Counted from the stretch's first letter, positions 1-9,623 are shown. The stretch is 64,000 nucleotides of DNA from Alteromonadaceae bacterium Bs31 (GCA_900177435.1 FXAI01000003.1:441254-505253); one strand, 5' to 3'. Program-made: numbers and translations. The notes: a model not told the origin generated them from the sequence alone.

Positions 1-726
1 TAAAAAGAGTACTTTTTTAAGAAACAATGGCAACGCTATCATATAGCTTTGATTGGCCGCAAATAGCAGCGCAAAAGCCAACACTGCAGGGTATAAATAC
101 CGCTTGGCTTGCGGCGTAATTTCTTCATTATTCTGGCTTGGCAATTTAACATTCGGCAATAAAAATAGAGCAACCAGTGCAACCAGAAAATACAAAACCC
201 CCGTTAAGCGATACAACTCTGCAAAATTTATTTTTTGCAGCAGGCTAAAACCCAAAGGCGGGCCTATTACCCACGCCAGTGCAACACTTGCACGCACCAA
301 GGCATTAAACATGCTTTGCTGTTGTGCGCTTAGGTTTTCATCCGCGTATTGTCGTGCCAAGCCAAGTATCTGCGTTGCAGCAATAAAAGAGAGGCTAAAT
401 AGCGTGGTGGCAGTAATTAACACCATGGGATAAGAACGAAAATGTGCAAAACCAAAACAAGCAAGACCGCCAACAAACATGCTGAAGGCGATTAATTTTT
501 TTTGATTAAACGTTCGCTCCGACCAAAGGCTTATGGTTTGCCCATACATCATTGCTGATAGCGCAACGGAAACAAAAAACAGACCGATTAGCACTGGTCG
601 TACCTGCAGCTCTTCTGCAAGAAAATAGCTCAGCCCTGGCACTACCAAGGCATACAACGCACCAACCATCAATGACATGCTGTAAATAAGCCAAGCGGCG
701 GGAGAAGTGAGGGAGCTCTTATTCAA
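1..726 (-). CDS. SetA-like MFS sugar efflux transporter (3' end outside window)
   Basis: Open minus-strand frame running off the left edge, about 242 codons visible. Hydrophobic segments alternate with short loops as in the N-terminal half of the major facilitator superfamily. The stretch VRASVALAWVIGPPLGF closely resembles the corresponding part of E. coli SetA, and ILGLARQYAD matches the family's central loop, so export of sugars or sugar analogues is the best guess. The frame has a stop just upstream of 726, and the only early start there is TTG at 726 (with AGG about 8 bases before it). The first ATG, at 678, would fall inside the first membrane helix, so I prefer TTG. The rest of the gene, with the C-terminal half, is not in the window. 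Substrate unknown. Confidence 0.75.
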   Translation of the reverse strand, partial: MNKSSLTSPAAWLIYSMSLMVGALYALVVPGLSYFLAEELQVRPVLIGLFFVSVALSAMMYGQTISLWSERTFNQKKLIAFSMFVGGLACFGFAHFRSYPMVLITATTLFSLSFIAATQILGLARQYADENLSAQQQSMFNALVRASVALAWVIGPPLGFSLLQKINFAELYRLTGVLYFLVALVALFLLPNVKLPSQNNEEITPQAKRYLYPAVLAFALLFAANQSYMIALPLFLKKVLFL

Positions 727-857
727 GGAATCGGACCTGCTGTGAAAACTCTTCGAATTTTACGCAGGTGGGTGTGAAAGCTAGGTTGAGTATTTTGGGC
801 GGGAACGTTCGAACGACAAGTTCAGCCCCCGAGAGGGCCGAGCTCTTTTTTTATCGG

Positions 858-2243
858 CTAGCCTCGCATTTGCTCTGCTATTGCGTCAAGGTCCTGGCCG
901 GACTCCAGAATATTATCCACTGTAATTTTGGCCGTTGCCGCATCCAGGTGCAGCTCTGTAAACAGGCTATCAGGTATCTGGCGAGGGCTGCCGCTGCCAA
1001 AACCCGCATTGGCTAACATTGCTTGGGCGATATAAACCAGTTTGGCGTACTCAGCGTTTACACCATCAAATTTGGGATTGTTCTGCTGCCTTAGTGCGAC
1101 CACAACCTCTTCTGGCATATTCCAGTTATCCATCAGCCAGGAGGCCATCTGATTGCCGGTTATCCCCAGAATGTGCTGCTCTATCGCTGCGGATGGGGCT
1201 TGAGGGTTGGCTTTGCCCAGCCGTTCGATACTGGAGAAATAAGGAGGAAACACTTCAGCCATTACCAGATAGCCAAAGTTATTTAACAAGCCTGAGAGAT
1301 AAGCCATACCGAAGCCTGGACGATGCTCCCGCGCAATACTGGTTACCAGGCCTTCAACCACAGCGGCAGTGTAGACGGCACCGCGCCAATAACGAGAAAC
1401 GTGCCTTGGTGTAAGACATTGCATGGTCATGGTTTTTCCGAGTGCAAGCCCCAGAGACAGGTTAAGCACCATGTCGAAACCCAGCACCCGCACAATGGCA
1501 TCGTGTACCGATTTAATTTTCCCCGGCGCAGAGTAGTAAGGCGACGCAGCCCAACTCACCACTTGTGCCGCCAGGCTCGGGTCAATCTCAACAATATTGG
1601 CCAGGTCGTTAATGTCGGCATTGGGGTCGGCGCGCAATTTAATAATACGCTGCGCTGTTTCCGGTAAGGGAGGCAACTCAAGGGTTTCATCCAGTCGCTG
1701 CTTTATACGCTTTTGCGTAAAGCGTTTTACCGAGTCAAATATCTTCGCTTCGTCGTCACCGTCATCTTCTGTCAGCGTTGGCATATCTACCGCACAGCGG
1801 GCTCTGTCGGAGGTAGCAACGATTTGGGTAAAATCTTGCTGGGAGATTTCCAGCAGATCGCCACCACTACCGGGCTCTAACAAGAGGGTTTTCTTATCCA
1901 GTAAGCTTTCATCGACAATGGTCTGCATACCCTGCCAGCGGGGTATCGCAGGAACACATACAAGCTCCTGCTGACGAATAAGCGGCTTAAGGTCATCCAT
2001 ACTCACCCCTTCCAACTTGCGGCCGGTTTGCGAGCGCAGGGATTCCAAGTCGATGATCTTGCCAATGGGAAATAAGACTTGCACTCGCCCCTGGGCATCC
2101 TGCAATAGCACTGACTGCACAATACTGCCCGACTTCTGCAACTGCACTGGGCTGAGGCTGTTCAAACCACCATCCTTAGGTGAGAGGTTGTAGCTCACCT
2201 TTTGGCTATCGAGCATTTCTTGAATACTGGCAGGAAGAGGCAC
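858..2243 (-). CDS. HDOD-domain signalling protein with N-terminal YbaK-like domain
   Basis: 461 residues. Residues about 1-155 look like a YbaK/aminoacyl-tRNA deacylase fold (pattern ending IVDESLLDKKTLLLEPGSG). Residues about 185-390 form an HDOD domain, starting LPPLPETAQRIIKLRADPNA and continuing through DPSLAAQVVSWAASPYY and the GLLNNFGYLVMAEVF region. HDOD domains are degenerate relatives of HD phosphohydrolases that act in regulation of signalling, motility or stress and normally lack catalysis. The fusion suggests a sensor or scaffold that binds a small ligand or charged tRNA analogue; that is inference. It follows recG on the same strand after a 141-base gap, so it probably has its own promoter. 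No signal peptide or membrane segment. Confidence 0.8.
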   Translation of the reverse strand: MPLPASIQEMLDSQKVSYNLSPKDGGLNSLSPVQLQKSGSIVQSVLLQDAQGRVQVLFPIGKIIDLESLRSQTGRKLEGVSMDDLKPLIRQQELVCVPAIPRWQGMQTIVDESLLDKKTLLLEPGSGGDLLEISQQDFTQIVATSDRARCAVDMPTLTEDDGDDEAKIFDSVKRFTQKRIKQRLDETLELPPLPETAQRIIKLRADPNADINDLANIVEIDPSLAAQVVSWAASPYYSAPGKIKSVHDAIVRVLGFDMVLNLSLGLALGKTMTMQCLTPRHVSRYWRGAVYTAAVVEGLVTSIAREHRPGFGMAYLSGLLNNFGYLVMAEVFPPYFSSIERLGKANPQAPSAAIEQHILGITGNQMASWLMDNWNMPEEVVVALRQQNNPKFDGVNAEYAKLVYIAQAMLANAGFGSGSPRQIPDSLFTELHLDAATAKITVDNILESGQDLDAIAEQMRG

Positions 2244-2384
2244 GTACGTTCTCCTTAATTACTTACGGTAGTGACTCTATTGAATATAGCCTGCCGCGCA
2301 CTATTTGCTAGTTTGTCAGCAAGCTTGCGGGCATGTGATCGGCAGATTTTGCGATTGGTTCACAGCCATAACAGAGCAATGGCA

Positions 2385-4475
2385 TTAGACCAGTGAATAT
2401 TGCTCTCTTTCTCCCACCCAACGAGCAATGAGCTTTTCCGCCACAGCGGCCTGATGTCGCAGAAACTGCTCCCCTAGCGCATTCACCTCCTGCAGCATAT
2501 GCTCATCTCGCAACATGTCGGCAACCCGGTATTGCATCTCTCCGGTCTGACGGGTGCCTAACAGTTCGCCGGGGCCGCGTAGCTGTAAATCCCGTTCTGC
2601 CACCAGAAAACCGTCGTTGGTTTCTCGCAGCACCTGCAGCCGGGACCGAGCCTGCTCAGAGAGCTTCTCGCCATAGAGCAGCACGCAGTGGCTCGCTACC
2701 TCGCCCCGCCCCACTCTGCCGCGCAACTGGTGCAGCTGAGCCAGACCAAGGCGCTCTGGGTTTTCGATGATCATCAAGCTGGCATTGGGCACATCCACGC
2801 CTACCTCTATCACCGTGGTAGCCACCAGTAAGTGCAGTTCAGCTGCCTTGAAGGCTTTCATCACAGCTTCTTTTTCACTGGCCTTTAAGCGGCCATGCAC
2901 CAGGCCGATATTCAAGTCCGCAAGGTTTTCGCGCAGCAGCGCGGCGGTTTCCTCGGCATTAGCCGCTGCCAGGCTTTCCGAATCTTCCACCAGGGTACAC
3001 ACCCAGTAGGCCTGCTTACCTTCGCTGCAGGCAGCACGAATGCGCTCAATAACCTGCTCCCGGCGGGCCTGAGTCACCAGCACTGTATTCACTGGGGTTC
3101 TGCCGGGGGGCAGCTCATCGATTAGGCTGTAATCCAGCTCGGCATAGGCGGTCATGGCAAGGGTGCGTGGTATGGGTGTTGCTGTCATAACCAATTGGTG
3201 GGGTATTTCACCCTTGCTATTTTGCTGCCTCAGGCTCAGTCGCTGGTCCACGCCAAAACGGTGCTGCTCATCAATAACGGCCAGGCCAAGGGAATGGAAG
3301 CTCACATCTTGCTGAAACAAGGCATGGGTACCCACCACCACCTGTGCCTCTCCGCTGGCAATACTTTCCAGCGCCGCTCGCCTTTTACTGGCTGTGAGCT
3401 TGCCCACCAGCCAGGCCACCCGCAGGCCCAGGTTCTCCAGCCAGCCACTAAAATTGTGGAAATGCTGTTCCGCTAATATTTCTGTGGGTGCCACTACCGC
3501 CACCTGGTAGCCGCTACTCACACCGCAGAGGGCCGCTAAGGCCGCCACAAGCGTTTTACCGGAACCCACATCGCCCTGCACCATACGCAGCATTGGCTTG
3601 CCAGAACCAAGGTTGGCCTGGATCTCCTTTGCTACCCGCTGCTGCGCAGCTGTCAGTGAGAACGGCAGGCTATTTAAAAACTGCTGCTGCAGAGCTTTAT
3701 CCATTTTGAGTGTGGGTGCTTTTTGAGCCGCTGCCTGCTGGTGTAATTTGCGCCTTACCAGAAAGTGCGCCAATAACTCCTCAAACGCCAAGCGTTTCTG
3801 ACTGGGGTGCAAACCTTCCATCAATAAGTTGAGCGCAGCACCTTTTTCCGGGCGATGAACACTTTGCAAGGCTTCCACCAGAGACTCACATTGAAAGCGG
3901 CGATTGTATTCTGCTGGCAGATATTCGTCGGGAGGGTTTTGATGGATAAGGTCCACAGCCTGCTCAACAATAGCCCGCATTCGCTGTTGCGAGATACCAT
4001 CGGTGAGGCCGTATATGGGCGTTAATCTTTGTTCCAGCTGGGTGGCGTTAGCCTCATCAATATAATCATACTCGGGGTGATAAAACTCAAGGCCAGAGCG
4101 CCCAAGGCGCGGCTCACCGTAACAACGCAGCAACACGCCCTGCTGTAATTTATCTTTTTGATGGCCGCTAAAATGATAAAAGCGCAAGCACACTACACCA
4201 CTGTCATCTTCCAATTGCACCACCAGGCTGCGCCTGCGGCCGTAGGTAATTTGCGTGCTAAGCACGCGCCCCTGAATCATCACCGAAGTATTGAGTTGCA
4301 ACTGACCGATGGGGCTTATGCGCGTTCTGTCCAAATAGCGCAGCGGCAAATGAAACAGCACATCCTGCACATAGTGCAAGCCGAGCTTTTGCAAGGTGAG
4401 GGCCAGCCGCTCACCAACACCTTTTAGGGCAGTCAGCGGCAGCTGTTCTAGGGCAGGGGCTTTTTGTTTTGCCAA
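2385..4475 (-). CDS. recG: ATP-dependent DNA helicase RecG
   Basis: 696 residues, the usual RecG length. N-terminal wedge/OB region (LPLTALKGVGERLALTLQKLGLH aligns with E. coli RecG; split here: LPLTALKGVGERL then ALTLQKLGLH). Helicase motifs are intact: Walker A GDVGSGKT near residue 305, the DEQH box (DEQHRFGVDQR), TATPIPRTLAMT, and the C-terminal RGRVGRG motif. RecG regresses stalled replication forks and processes branched DNA. The start codon is TTG; it places the product start about where the family begins, and no closer ATG exists. The gene begins 8 bases after the upstream oxidoreductase stop, so it may be co-transcribed with it. Confidence 0.95.
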   Translation of the reverse strand: MAKQKAPALEQLPLTALKGVGERLALTLQKLGLHYVQDVLFHLPLRYLDRTRISPIGQLQLNTSVMIQGRVLSTQITYGRRRSLVVQLEDDSGVVCLRFYHFSGHQKDKLQQGVLLRCYGEPRLGRSGLEFYHPEYDYIDEANATQLEQRLTPIYGLTDGISQQRMRAIVEQAVDLIHQNPPDEYLPAEYNRRFQCESLVEALQSVHRPEKGAALNLLMEGLHPSQKRLAFEELLAHFLVRRKLHQQAAAQKAPTLKMDKALQQQFLNSLPFSLTAAQQRVAKEIQANLGSGKPMLRMVQGDVGSGKTLVAALAALCGVSSGYQVAVVAPTEILAEQHFHNFSGWLENLGLRVAWLVGKLTASKRRAALESIASGEAQVVVGTHALFQQDVSFHSLGLAVIDEQHRFGVDQRLSLRQQNSKGEIPHQLVMTATPIPRTLAMTAYAELDYSLIDELPPGRTPVNTVLVTQARREQVIERIRAACSEGKQAYWVCTLVEDSESLAAANAEETAALLRENLADLNIGLVHGRLKASEKEAVMKAFKAAELHLLVATTVIEVGVDVPNASLMIIENPERLGLAQLHQLRGRVGRGEVASHCVLLYGEKLSEQARSRLQVLRETNDGFLVAERDLQLRGPGELLGTRQTGEMQYRVADMLRDEHMLQEVNALGEQFLRHQAAVAEKLIARWVGEREQYSLV

Positions 4476-4483
4476 AATAGAAC

Positions 4484-5575
4484 TTATATTTCGATACGTT
4501 TTCCGGTTGCTGCCGATTGTAACGCAGCTTGTACTACGCGAATATCTGCCAAGCCTTCTTCACCGGGCACCAGCACTCGGGATTTATGCATAATGGCGAG
4601 GGCATCGTTATCCATTTGCTTTGCTTGCTGGTTGGCAACGCTAAGGTTCAGCAGCGTACCATCACTGGTTTTCCCCCGCACACCGCTATAGCTCTGCATG
4701 GGCGACAATTCATACCAGCCTTTCTCACAATTCGCGCGCAGTATATTCATATTCTCTCCCACGCTGGTGGCACAGTCGGCGCTGACACCATTGGCAAATT
4801 CAAGAGTGAAATAGGCGCTTTCATCCACCTCTTTAAAAACCTCTTTGCGCTTTGATTCCAGCCGAGCGGTAATGGCAAGCGGGTTTGCTCCCACGGTGTA
4901 GCGCGCCGCGTTTATGGGGTATACCCCCATATCGTACAAAGCACCGCCTCCCATTGCGCGCTTCAGGCGCCAGTTGTCCGGGCTTGGCGCACCGCCGGAA
5001 TAACCCGCTTTTGAGATCACATTTTTTATTTTCCCGTAGGGCTGGCTCTTTGCGTAGGACATCACTGTGCGCGTATTTGGCTCGTGCTGCATTCGGTAGC
5101 CAATGGTGAGCTGTACGTTGTTTTTGTTACAGCTGTCGATAATGGCCTGGCACTCCTGCTCTGTCATAGCCATGGGTTTTTCACACCATACGTGCTTGCC
5201 GGCATCGGCGGCGATTTTGGAATACTTCATGTGCAGAGAGGTGGGTAACACGATGTAGATCACATCAATTTCGGGGTTGTTAGCGACCTCATGCATTGTC
5301 TGGTAGGAATAAACATTTTTATCCGCAATAGCGTATTTTTTTTGCCAAAGCGGTATTTTTTCCGGGCTGCCGGTAACGATGCCTTTAAGTTCGCAATACT
5401 GCGTATGCTGCAGAGCGGGGGCCAGTAAATCCCGGCTGTAGTAGCCCAGGCCAACCAAAGCAACGCCCACCTTTTTTGTGGGCATGGAAAAAACACGGGA
5501 ACTAAACGCACTGGAAGCTGCAAGTGCAGCGCCGCTTTGAAGTAATTGTCTTCGGGAGATGGGTAGGCCGTTCAT
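4484..5575 (-). CDS. Tat-exported Gfo/Idh/MocA-family oxidoreductase
   Basis: 363 residues. The N terminus carries a twin-arginine signal (SRRQLLQSGAALAASSAFS), so the folded NAD(P)-loaded enzyme is probably exported to the periplasm, as for glucose-fructose oxidoreductase. The Rossmann motif is VGLGYYSRD around residue 40-50, and the family's catalytic-region lysine lies in CEKPMAM. The C-terminal part (GGGALYDMGVYPINAARY) is the usual alpha/beta substrate domain. Substrate cannot be read from sequence; a sugar or sugar lactone is expected. Its stop codon lies 8 bases before the recG start, a pairing with no obvious functional link. Confidence 0.88.
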   Translation of the reverse strand: MNGLPISRRQLLQSGAALAASSAFSSRVFSMPTKKVGVALVGLGYYSRDLLAPALQHTQYCELKGIVTGSPEKIPLWQKKYAIADKNVYSYQTMHEVANNPEIDVIYIVLPTSLHMKYSKIAADAGKHVWCEKPMAMTEQECQAIIDSCNKNNVQLTIGYRMQHEPNTRTVMSYAKSQPYGKIKNVISKAGYSGGAPSPDNWRLKRAMGGGALYDMGVYPINAARYTVGANPLAITARLESKRKEVFKEVDESAYFTLEFANGVSADCATSVGENMNILRANCEKGWYELSPMQSYSGVRGKTSDGTLLNLSVANQQAKQMDNDALAIMHKSRVLVPGEEGLADIRVVQAALQSAATGKRIEI

Positions 5576-5656
5576 AATTACACCTCAAGTGTTTACTGTT
5601 ATTAAACCGTGACGCTCGCACAGCATAAATCAGCCAAGGTAAGCACTGGGCGTTTG

Positions 5657-6283
5657 TTATTGCGGGTCGGTCTCGTCTGTAGACGACAAATTAGCTGACT
5701 GCTTAACCCACACCAGCAAGCGATTATTGGCAGGCATCCTGTTGTCTTCAAATATGCTTAAACCACCATCTTTGGCCAGGGCATTAAGATCCTCAAAATT
5801 GCGGATTCCCTGCCCCGGATGTTGCTCCTTTAGCCAGGCATCAAAATCGGCGTTACTCTGGCTTGTATAGTGCCCAGCATAATTAAAGGGGCCATAAAGG
5901 GCAAAAACACCGCCTGTGGGCAGTTTTTCGGCAACACGCTTTATCATCAGGCTGGCGGTTGGCCAATCCATAATGTGGGCCGTATTCGCACTGAATACGG
6001 CGTCGATATTTTCCACCGGCCATTGTATATCGTGAATATCAAAGCATAGCGGCGGCAGCACATTTTCACTACCAGTACACCACTGTTTAATACCGCTAAT
6101 ATTCTGCTCCAAATCACTTGGCTGCCATTGCAGGTGCGGCAGTGCGGCGGCAAAGTAAGACGCGTGCTGACCCGTTCCGCTGCCAATTTCCAGCACTTTG
6201 GTCGAATGCTCAAATGCACGCTGTAATACCTGCAAAATAGGCGCTTTGTTGTTTTCACAGGCTTGGGAAAAGGGCTTTTCCAT
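5657..6283 (-). CDS. DUF938 SAM-dependent methyltransferase-like protein
   Basis: 208 residues. The class I methyltransferase motif LEIGSGTGQHASYFAAALP lies near residue 32, followed by the acidic-end strand W-Q-P-S-D-L and the DUF938 pattern ANTAHIMDWPTASLMIKRV, plus ALYGPFNYAGHYTSQSNADFD. This matches the whole DUF938 family, whose substrate is unknown. The ATG overlaps the stop of the upstream diguanylate cyclase gene by one base (TAATG), so translation is probably coupled. Soluble, no signal peptide. Confidence 0.85.
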   Translation of the reverse strand: MEKPFSQACENNKAPILQVLQRAFEHSTKVLEIGSGTGQHASYFAAALPHLQWQPSDLEQNISGIKQWCTGSENVLPPLCFDIHDIQWPVENIDAVFSANTAHIMDWPTASLMIKRVAEKLPTGGVFALYGPFNYAGHYTSQSNADFDAWLKEQHPGQGIRNFEDLNALAKDGGLSIFEDNRMPANNRLLVWVKQSANLSSTDETDPQ

Positions 6284-7842
6284 TACACTTGCTCCGAGGT
6301 TACGGTTCGATTTCGACCTTCATTTTTTGCGCGATAGAGCGCGTCGTCTGCACGCTTGAGTACATCGCTGTAATTTTCATCTATGCGAAGTTCAGCGCAG
6401 CCAATACTCACAGAAATATTCAGTTTTTTATCCGTAAAGGATTTGGACACAATCACCTTTCTTATGCGCTCCGCCAGTTGATAGGCCTCGGCAATACCGG
6501 AGTTGGGTAAAATAAGCAAAAACTCCTCGCCACCGTGGCGGCTTACCTGATCACTCTCGCGAACAGTATCTATTAATTGCTGAGCAATCTCGACCAATAC
6601 CACGTCCCCCACACTGTGGCCGTGGTTATCATTAACCGATTTAAAGTGATCGATATCCAGTATCAGAAAACAAATGAGCTGAGAATAGCGGCTGTTATAG
6701 CTGATCATGGTTTGTGCGATACGGGTCATTGCCCGGCGGTTTAACAATTTGGTGAGCGGGTCGGTGTCGGCGAGGAGTTCAATTTCTCTCACCAGTTGAC
6801 GCTGATAAAACACCATGTAAATTAATACCAGCGCAAAGATAATAACGACCATTCGCGCAACTGAGGATTTAAACGCAGACCACCAAATAATTTTTCGCGG
6901 CACCTTATGTAGCAAGGAGACCTGTTTATCCAGAATGCTTTGTATAAACACCAAATCGCCGGGCTTGTGCTCCACCAGAGTATTTTCCATACCGGCGTCT
7001 TTAATTATCACTTGATGCTTTTCATCCACCAGGGCAGAAAAACCGGAAATCTCTGTCTCAGAAAGCAGGCGCGCCAGGCTATCTACACCGATATCAATTG
7101 AAATAATCCCGCGAAATTCATTGCGAAAACTCACCGGCAGGGAAATGCTTATCATATAGCCTTTCCCTGCACCATCATCGTACACATCGGTAACCACCAA
7201 ACCCATCGCCGGGTTGTTTTCCGGAATCGCTTGCTGCCAGAAGGCCTTTTTATATGCCTCTTCGCTAAAATGGTAGCGCTCTACCGTGCTGGCAGGAGCA
7301 AGGTAAATAAATTTGTACAGCGATGTGTAGTAGGCCCACTTTAAATCGGGCAGGGAATTTATAACGCTGGCAAGAGTGGCGTCCAGGGCAAGGGCTGCAT
7401 GAATTTCCTGCATGTGCCGGCGTGAGATTGCAGTTGCGCTGCCAACCCCGGTGAGCGTGCCCGATAAAAAGAATTCCTCGCGGCTTGGCCCCTTGTCAAA
7501 AAGTTGCGACTCCAGCGCATATATAGAAAACTGGGGGTAGTCTTTAAGGCGGCTTATTTCATGTTTTAGTAAGTGCTCGGCTTCGGCAAGTTTCAGATTT
7601 TGCAGCATGTTGCGCTGCATACTGAACATCATATGCTTGCCAACAACAAAGTACTCACGCAGAGCATTCGAGCGGCTTTCCACTTCTTTCGAAATTGTCT
7701 GCTCCTGAGTGCTTATTTCATTAACGAAAATGATATAAACACCCACAACAAGTGTCAGCATTAAAATGCCAACCACCAATAAATTCCTTGCTATCGATTT
7801 AAGCGCGTTATCCACATCCTGATCCTGGGCCTGGACATTCAA
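6283..7842 (-). CDS. Membrane diguanylate cyclase with periplasmic Cache-like sensor
   Basis: 519 residues. Membrane helices at about 18-42 and 325-350 bracket a periplasmic region of Cache type. The C-terminal GGDEF domain begins at TDPLTKLLNRRAM; the active site is GGEEF at 437-441, with a product-inhibition I-site RESD at 428-431, correctly five residues upstream. It should therefore make c-di-GMP and be feedback inhibited. The start is TTG with AGAGGTG seven bases upstream. It sits 21 bases after a response regulator gene and one-base-overlaps the DUF938 gene, so the three look like one operon. The ligand of the sensor region is unknown. Confidence 0.9.
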   Translation of the reverse strand: MNVQAQDQDVDNALKSIARNLLVVGILMLTLVVGVYIIFVNEISTQEQTISKEVESRSNALREYFVVGKHMMFSMQRNMLQNLKLAEAEHLLKHEISRLKDYPQFSIYALESQLFDKGPSREEFFLSGTLTGVGSATAISRRHMQEIHAALALDATLASVINSLPDLKWAYYTSLYKFIYLAPASTVERYHFSEEAYKKAFWQQAIPENNPAMGLVVTDVYDDGAGKGYMISISLPVSFRNEFRGIISIDIGVDSLARLLSETEISGFSALVDEKHQVIIKDAGMENTLVEHKPGDLVFIQSILDKQVSLLHKVPRKIIWWSAFKSSVARMVVIIFALVLIYMVFYQRQLVREIELLADTDPLTKLLNRRAMTRIAQTMISYNSRYSQLICFLILDIDHFKSVNDNHGHSVGDVVLVEIAQQLIDTVRESDQVSRHGGEEFLLILPNSGIAEAYQLAERIRKVIVSKSFTDKKLNISVSIGCAELRIDENYSDVLKRADDALYRAKNEGRNRTVTSEQV

Positions 7843-7863
7843 CCGAACACCTCTTGATAAGGG

Positions 7864-8712
7864 CTAGGCAATGGCCTTGGAAATTATCTCAAATTTTTCC
7901 GGGTCGTTATCAACAAAGCGCACAACTATTTTTATTTTTTGTGTGTCCGGGTTATTTTCCATCGCCTGTAGACTGTGAACATAGGCGTTTAGTCTGGCCA
8001 GGGCCTCGCCACTTTTGTTTTCCAGGTCCACCACTGCTTGATCAAATAAACCCGGCAGTTGCTCTGGCCGCACCATAAAACCGGTCATCATCTGCAAGGA
8101 CAGTTCTCGTACCACACACTGGCAGGTAAGATTGGCAAAACGCAATTGTGCACGCCCTTCAAAGCCCCCGGTTTTTGCCGACACCACTTTTGCGGGTTTT
8201 GCAAAAATATTCTGCCCCTTTTGCTGGCCGGCCGGAGCGCTATCAACGGTGCGTTTTTCGGTATTTCCACCCGTCAGCACATCAATTGAGCCAAAAGCGC
8301 TATCCCGCTGCGCCGGCCGCTTCGACTCTTTGTAACCTATCTTATTGAGCTGTTTGACAACCTTGCGCTGCAGCTCTTCTGCAGTAAAAGGTTTGGCCAG
8401 ATAATCACTAACACCAGACTGAATGGCCTTGACGATATGATCCCGGTCACCACGGCTACTGATCATTATGAAGGGCACTTCCGGCGACTTTGACTCGTTG
8501 CGCACCCACTGCAGTAATTCGGCACCGGACATTTCCGGCATTTCCCAATCAGAGAGCACAATATCGATCTTATTCAGCTTCATCACGGACATGGCACGAC
8601 GCCCGTCCACCGCCTCATGAAGCTCCAGGTTGGGTAAAAACTGGCGCAAGGTACGCTTGACGGTATCGCGAACAAAGCTTGCATCGTCCACCACCAGAAC
8701 TTTTAGCGACAT
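7864..8712 (-). CDS. Response regulator with C-terminal PilZ-like domain
   Basis: 282 residues. Residues 1-125 are a complete CheY-type receiver: acidic pair VDD near 8-10, phosphoacceptor in VLSDWEMPEMSG, and lysine in YLAKPF. A polar linker (about 126-190) leads to a C-terminal beta-rich domain (FEGRAQLRFANLTCQCVVRE... VDLENKSGEALARLNAYV) that resembles a divergent PilZ domain; the canonical RxxxR motif is not clear, so c-di-GMP binding is uncertain. Good ribosome site (GAGGG). The neighbouring diguanylate cyclase, 21 bases downstream, supports a role in second-messenger signalling, perhaps in motility or pili. Confidence 0.82.
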   Translation of the reverse strand: MSLKVLVVDDASFVRDTVKRTLRQFLPNLELHEAVDGRRAMSVMKLNKIDIVLSDWEMPEMSGAELLQWVRNESKSPEVPFIMISSRGDRDHIVKAIQSGVSDYLAKPFTAEELQRKVVKQLNKIGYKESKRPAQRDSAFGSIDVLTGGNTEKRTVDSAPAGQQKGQNIFAKPAKVVSAKTGGFEGRAQLRFANLTCQCVVRELSLQMMTGFMVRPEQLPGLFDQAVVDLENKSGEALARLNAYVHSLQAMENNPDTQKIKIVVRFVDNDPEKFEIISKAIA

Positions 8713-8761
8713 CGTTTCCCTCAGCCAGGCTGTTTATAGGTTGGGCAGGCGATGCAGAGCG

Positions 8762-9532
8762 CTATTGCTTGCGAATAAACACCCACTCCTGAGAGCTGGA
8801 CATCGCCTCGTTATAAGCATAGCCATCCCAATCAAAGTGTTTTATCTGCTGGGGATCACCAATACCGTTGCTAATAATATAGGCGCTCATTCGCCCTCTT
8901 GCCTTTTTGGCGAAGAAACTGATGATCTTGTACTGCCCGTTTTTCCAATCTTTAAACACGGGAGTAACAATGTCCGCCTTGAGAAGCGCCGTGTTTACCG
9001 ACTTGAAGTATTCGTTAGACGCGAGATTAATAAGGGTATCGCTGCCAAGCTTCTTTAGCTGCTTATTGAGTAAATCTGTAATTTTGTTGCCCCAGAAGCT
9101 ATAGAGGTCTTTGCCGCGATGATTGTCAAAACGGGTGCCCATTTCCAAGCGATAGGGTTGCATCCAGTCCAGCGGTTTAAGCACGCCGTAAAGACCAGAA
9201 AGAATGCGCAGGTGTTGCTGGGCAAACTCAAATTGCTCGTCTGAAAAGCTGTAGGCATCCAGCCCCACATACACATCACCCTTAAAAGCCAGTAGTGCCT
9301 GCCGGGCATTGGAGGCGGAGAAGGGAAGCTGCCACTGCTGGTTACGATCGTAGTTGAGCAGCCCCAACTTATCGCTGATACCCATCAATGATGAAAGCTG
9401 ATGCGGCGACAGCGCTTTCAGCTGGGAAATCAACTCGCTGGCATCGTCCAGCAATGCTGCCTTGCTGTGCTTGCGGGTGGGAAGAGGCGTTTGGTAATCA
9501 AGATTTTTTGCAGGAGAAATAACAATAAGCAT
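8762..9532 (-). CDS. yaaA: Peroxide stress protein YaaA (DUF328)
   Basis: About 257 residues beginning MLIVISPAKNLDYQTPLP, the hallmark YaaA N terminus; other conserved parts are LMGISDKLGLLNYDR, YSGLYG-like LRILSGLYGVLKPLD and SFFAKKARGRMSAY. YaaA lowers intracellular iron and limits oxidative DNA damage in E. coli. A longer frame reaches 9559, but the family begins at this ATG, so I chose 9532. The start region is overlapped by an inverted repeat. Confidence 0.93.
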   Translation of the reverse strand: MLIVISPAKNLDYQTPLPTRKHSKAALLDDASELISQLKALSPHQLSSLMGISDKLGLLNYDRNQQWQLPFSASNARQALLAFKGDVYVGLDAYSFSDEQFEFAQQHLRILSGLYGVLKPLDWMQPYRLEMGTRFDNHRGKDLYSFWGNKITDLLNKQLKKLGSDTLINLASNEYFKSVNTALLKADIVTPVFKDWKNGQYKIISFFAKKARGRMSAYIISNGIGDPQQIKHFDWDGYAYNEAMSSSQEWVFIRKQ

Positions 9533-9559
9533 GGTGGTTTGGCTTGCCAAAACCACCAT
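9531..9559. repeat. Inverted repeat over the yaaA start region
   Basis: Arms ATGGTGGTTTGGC (9531-9543) and GCCAAAACCACCAT (9546-9559) are complementary apart from one extra A, separated by two bases. The second base pair of the repeat overlaps the yaaA ATG. It could be an operator or an mRNA hairpin that hides the start; it could also be chance. Confidence 0.5.
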
Positions 9560-9623
9560 TATGGCGGCACAACTGCGGGTTTAAAAGCTATGGTGACAAT
9601 AGATACTGCCTGGTAGCACCAGC

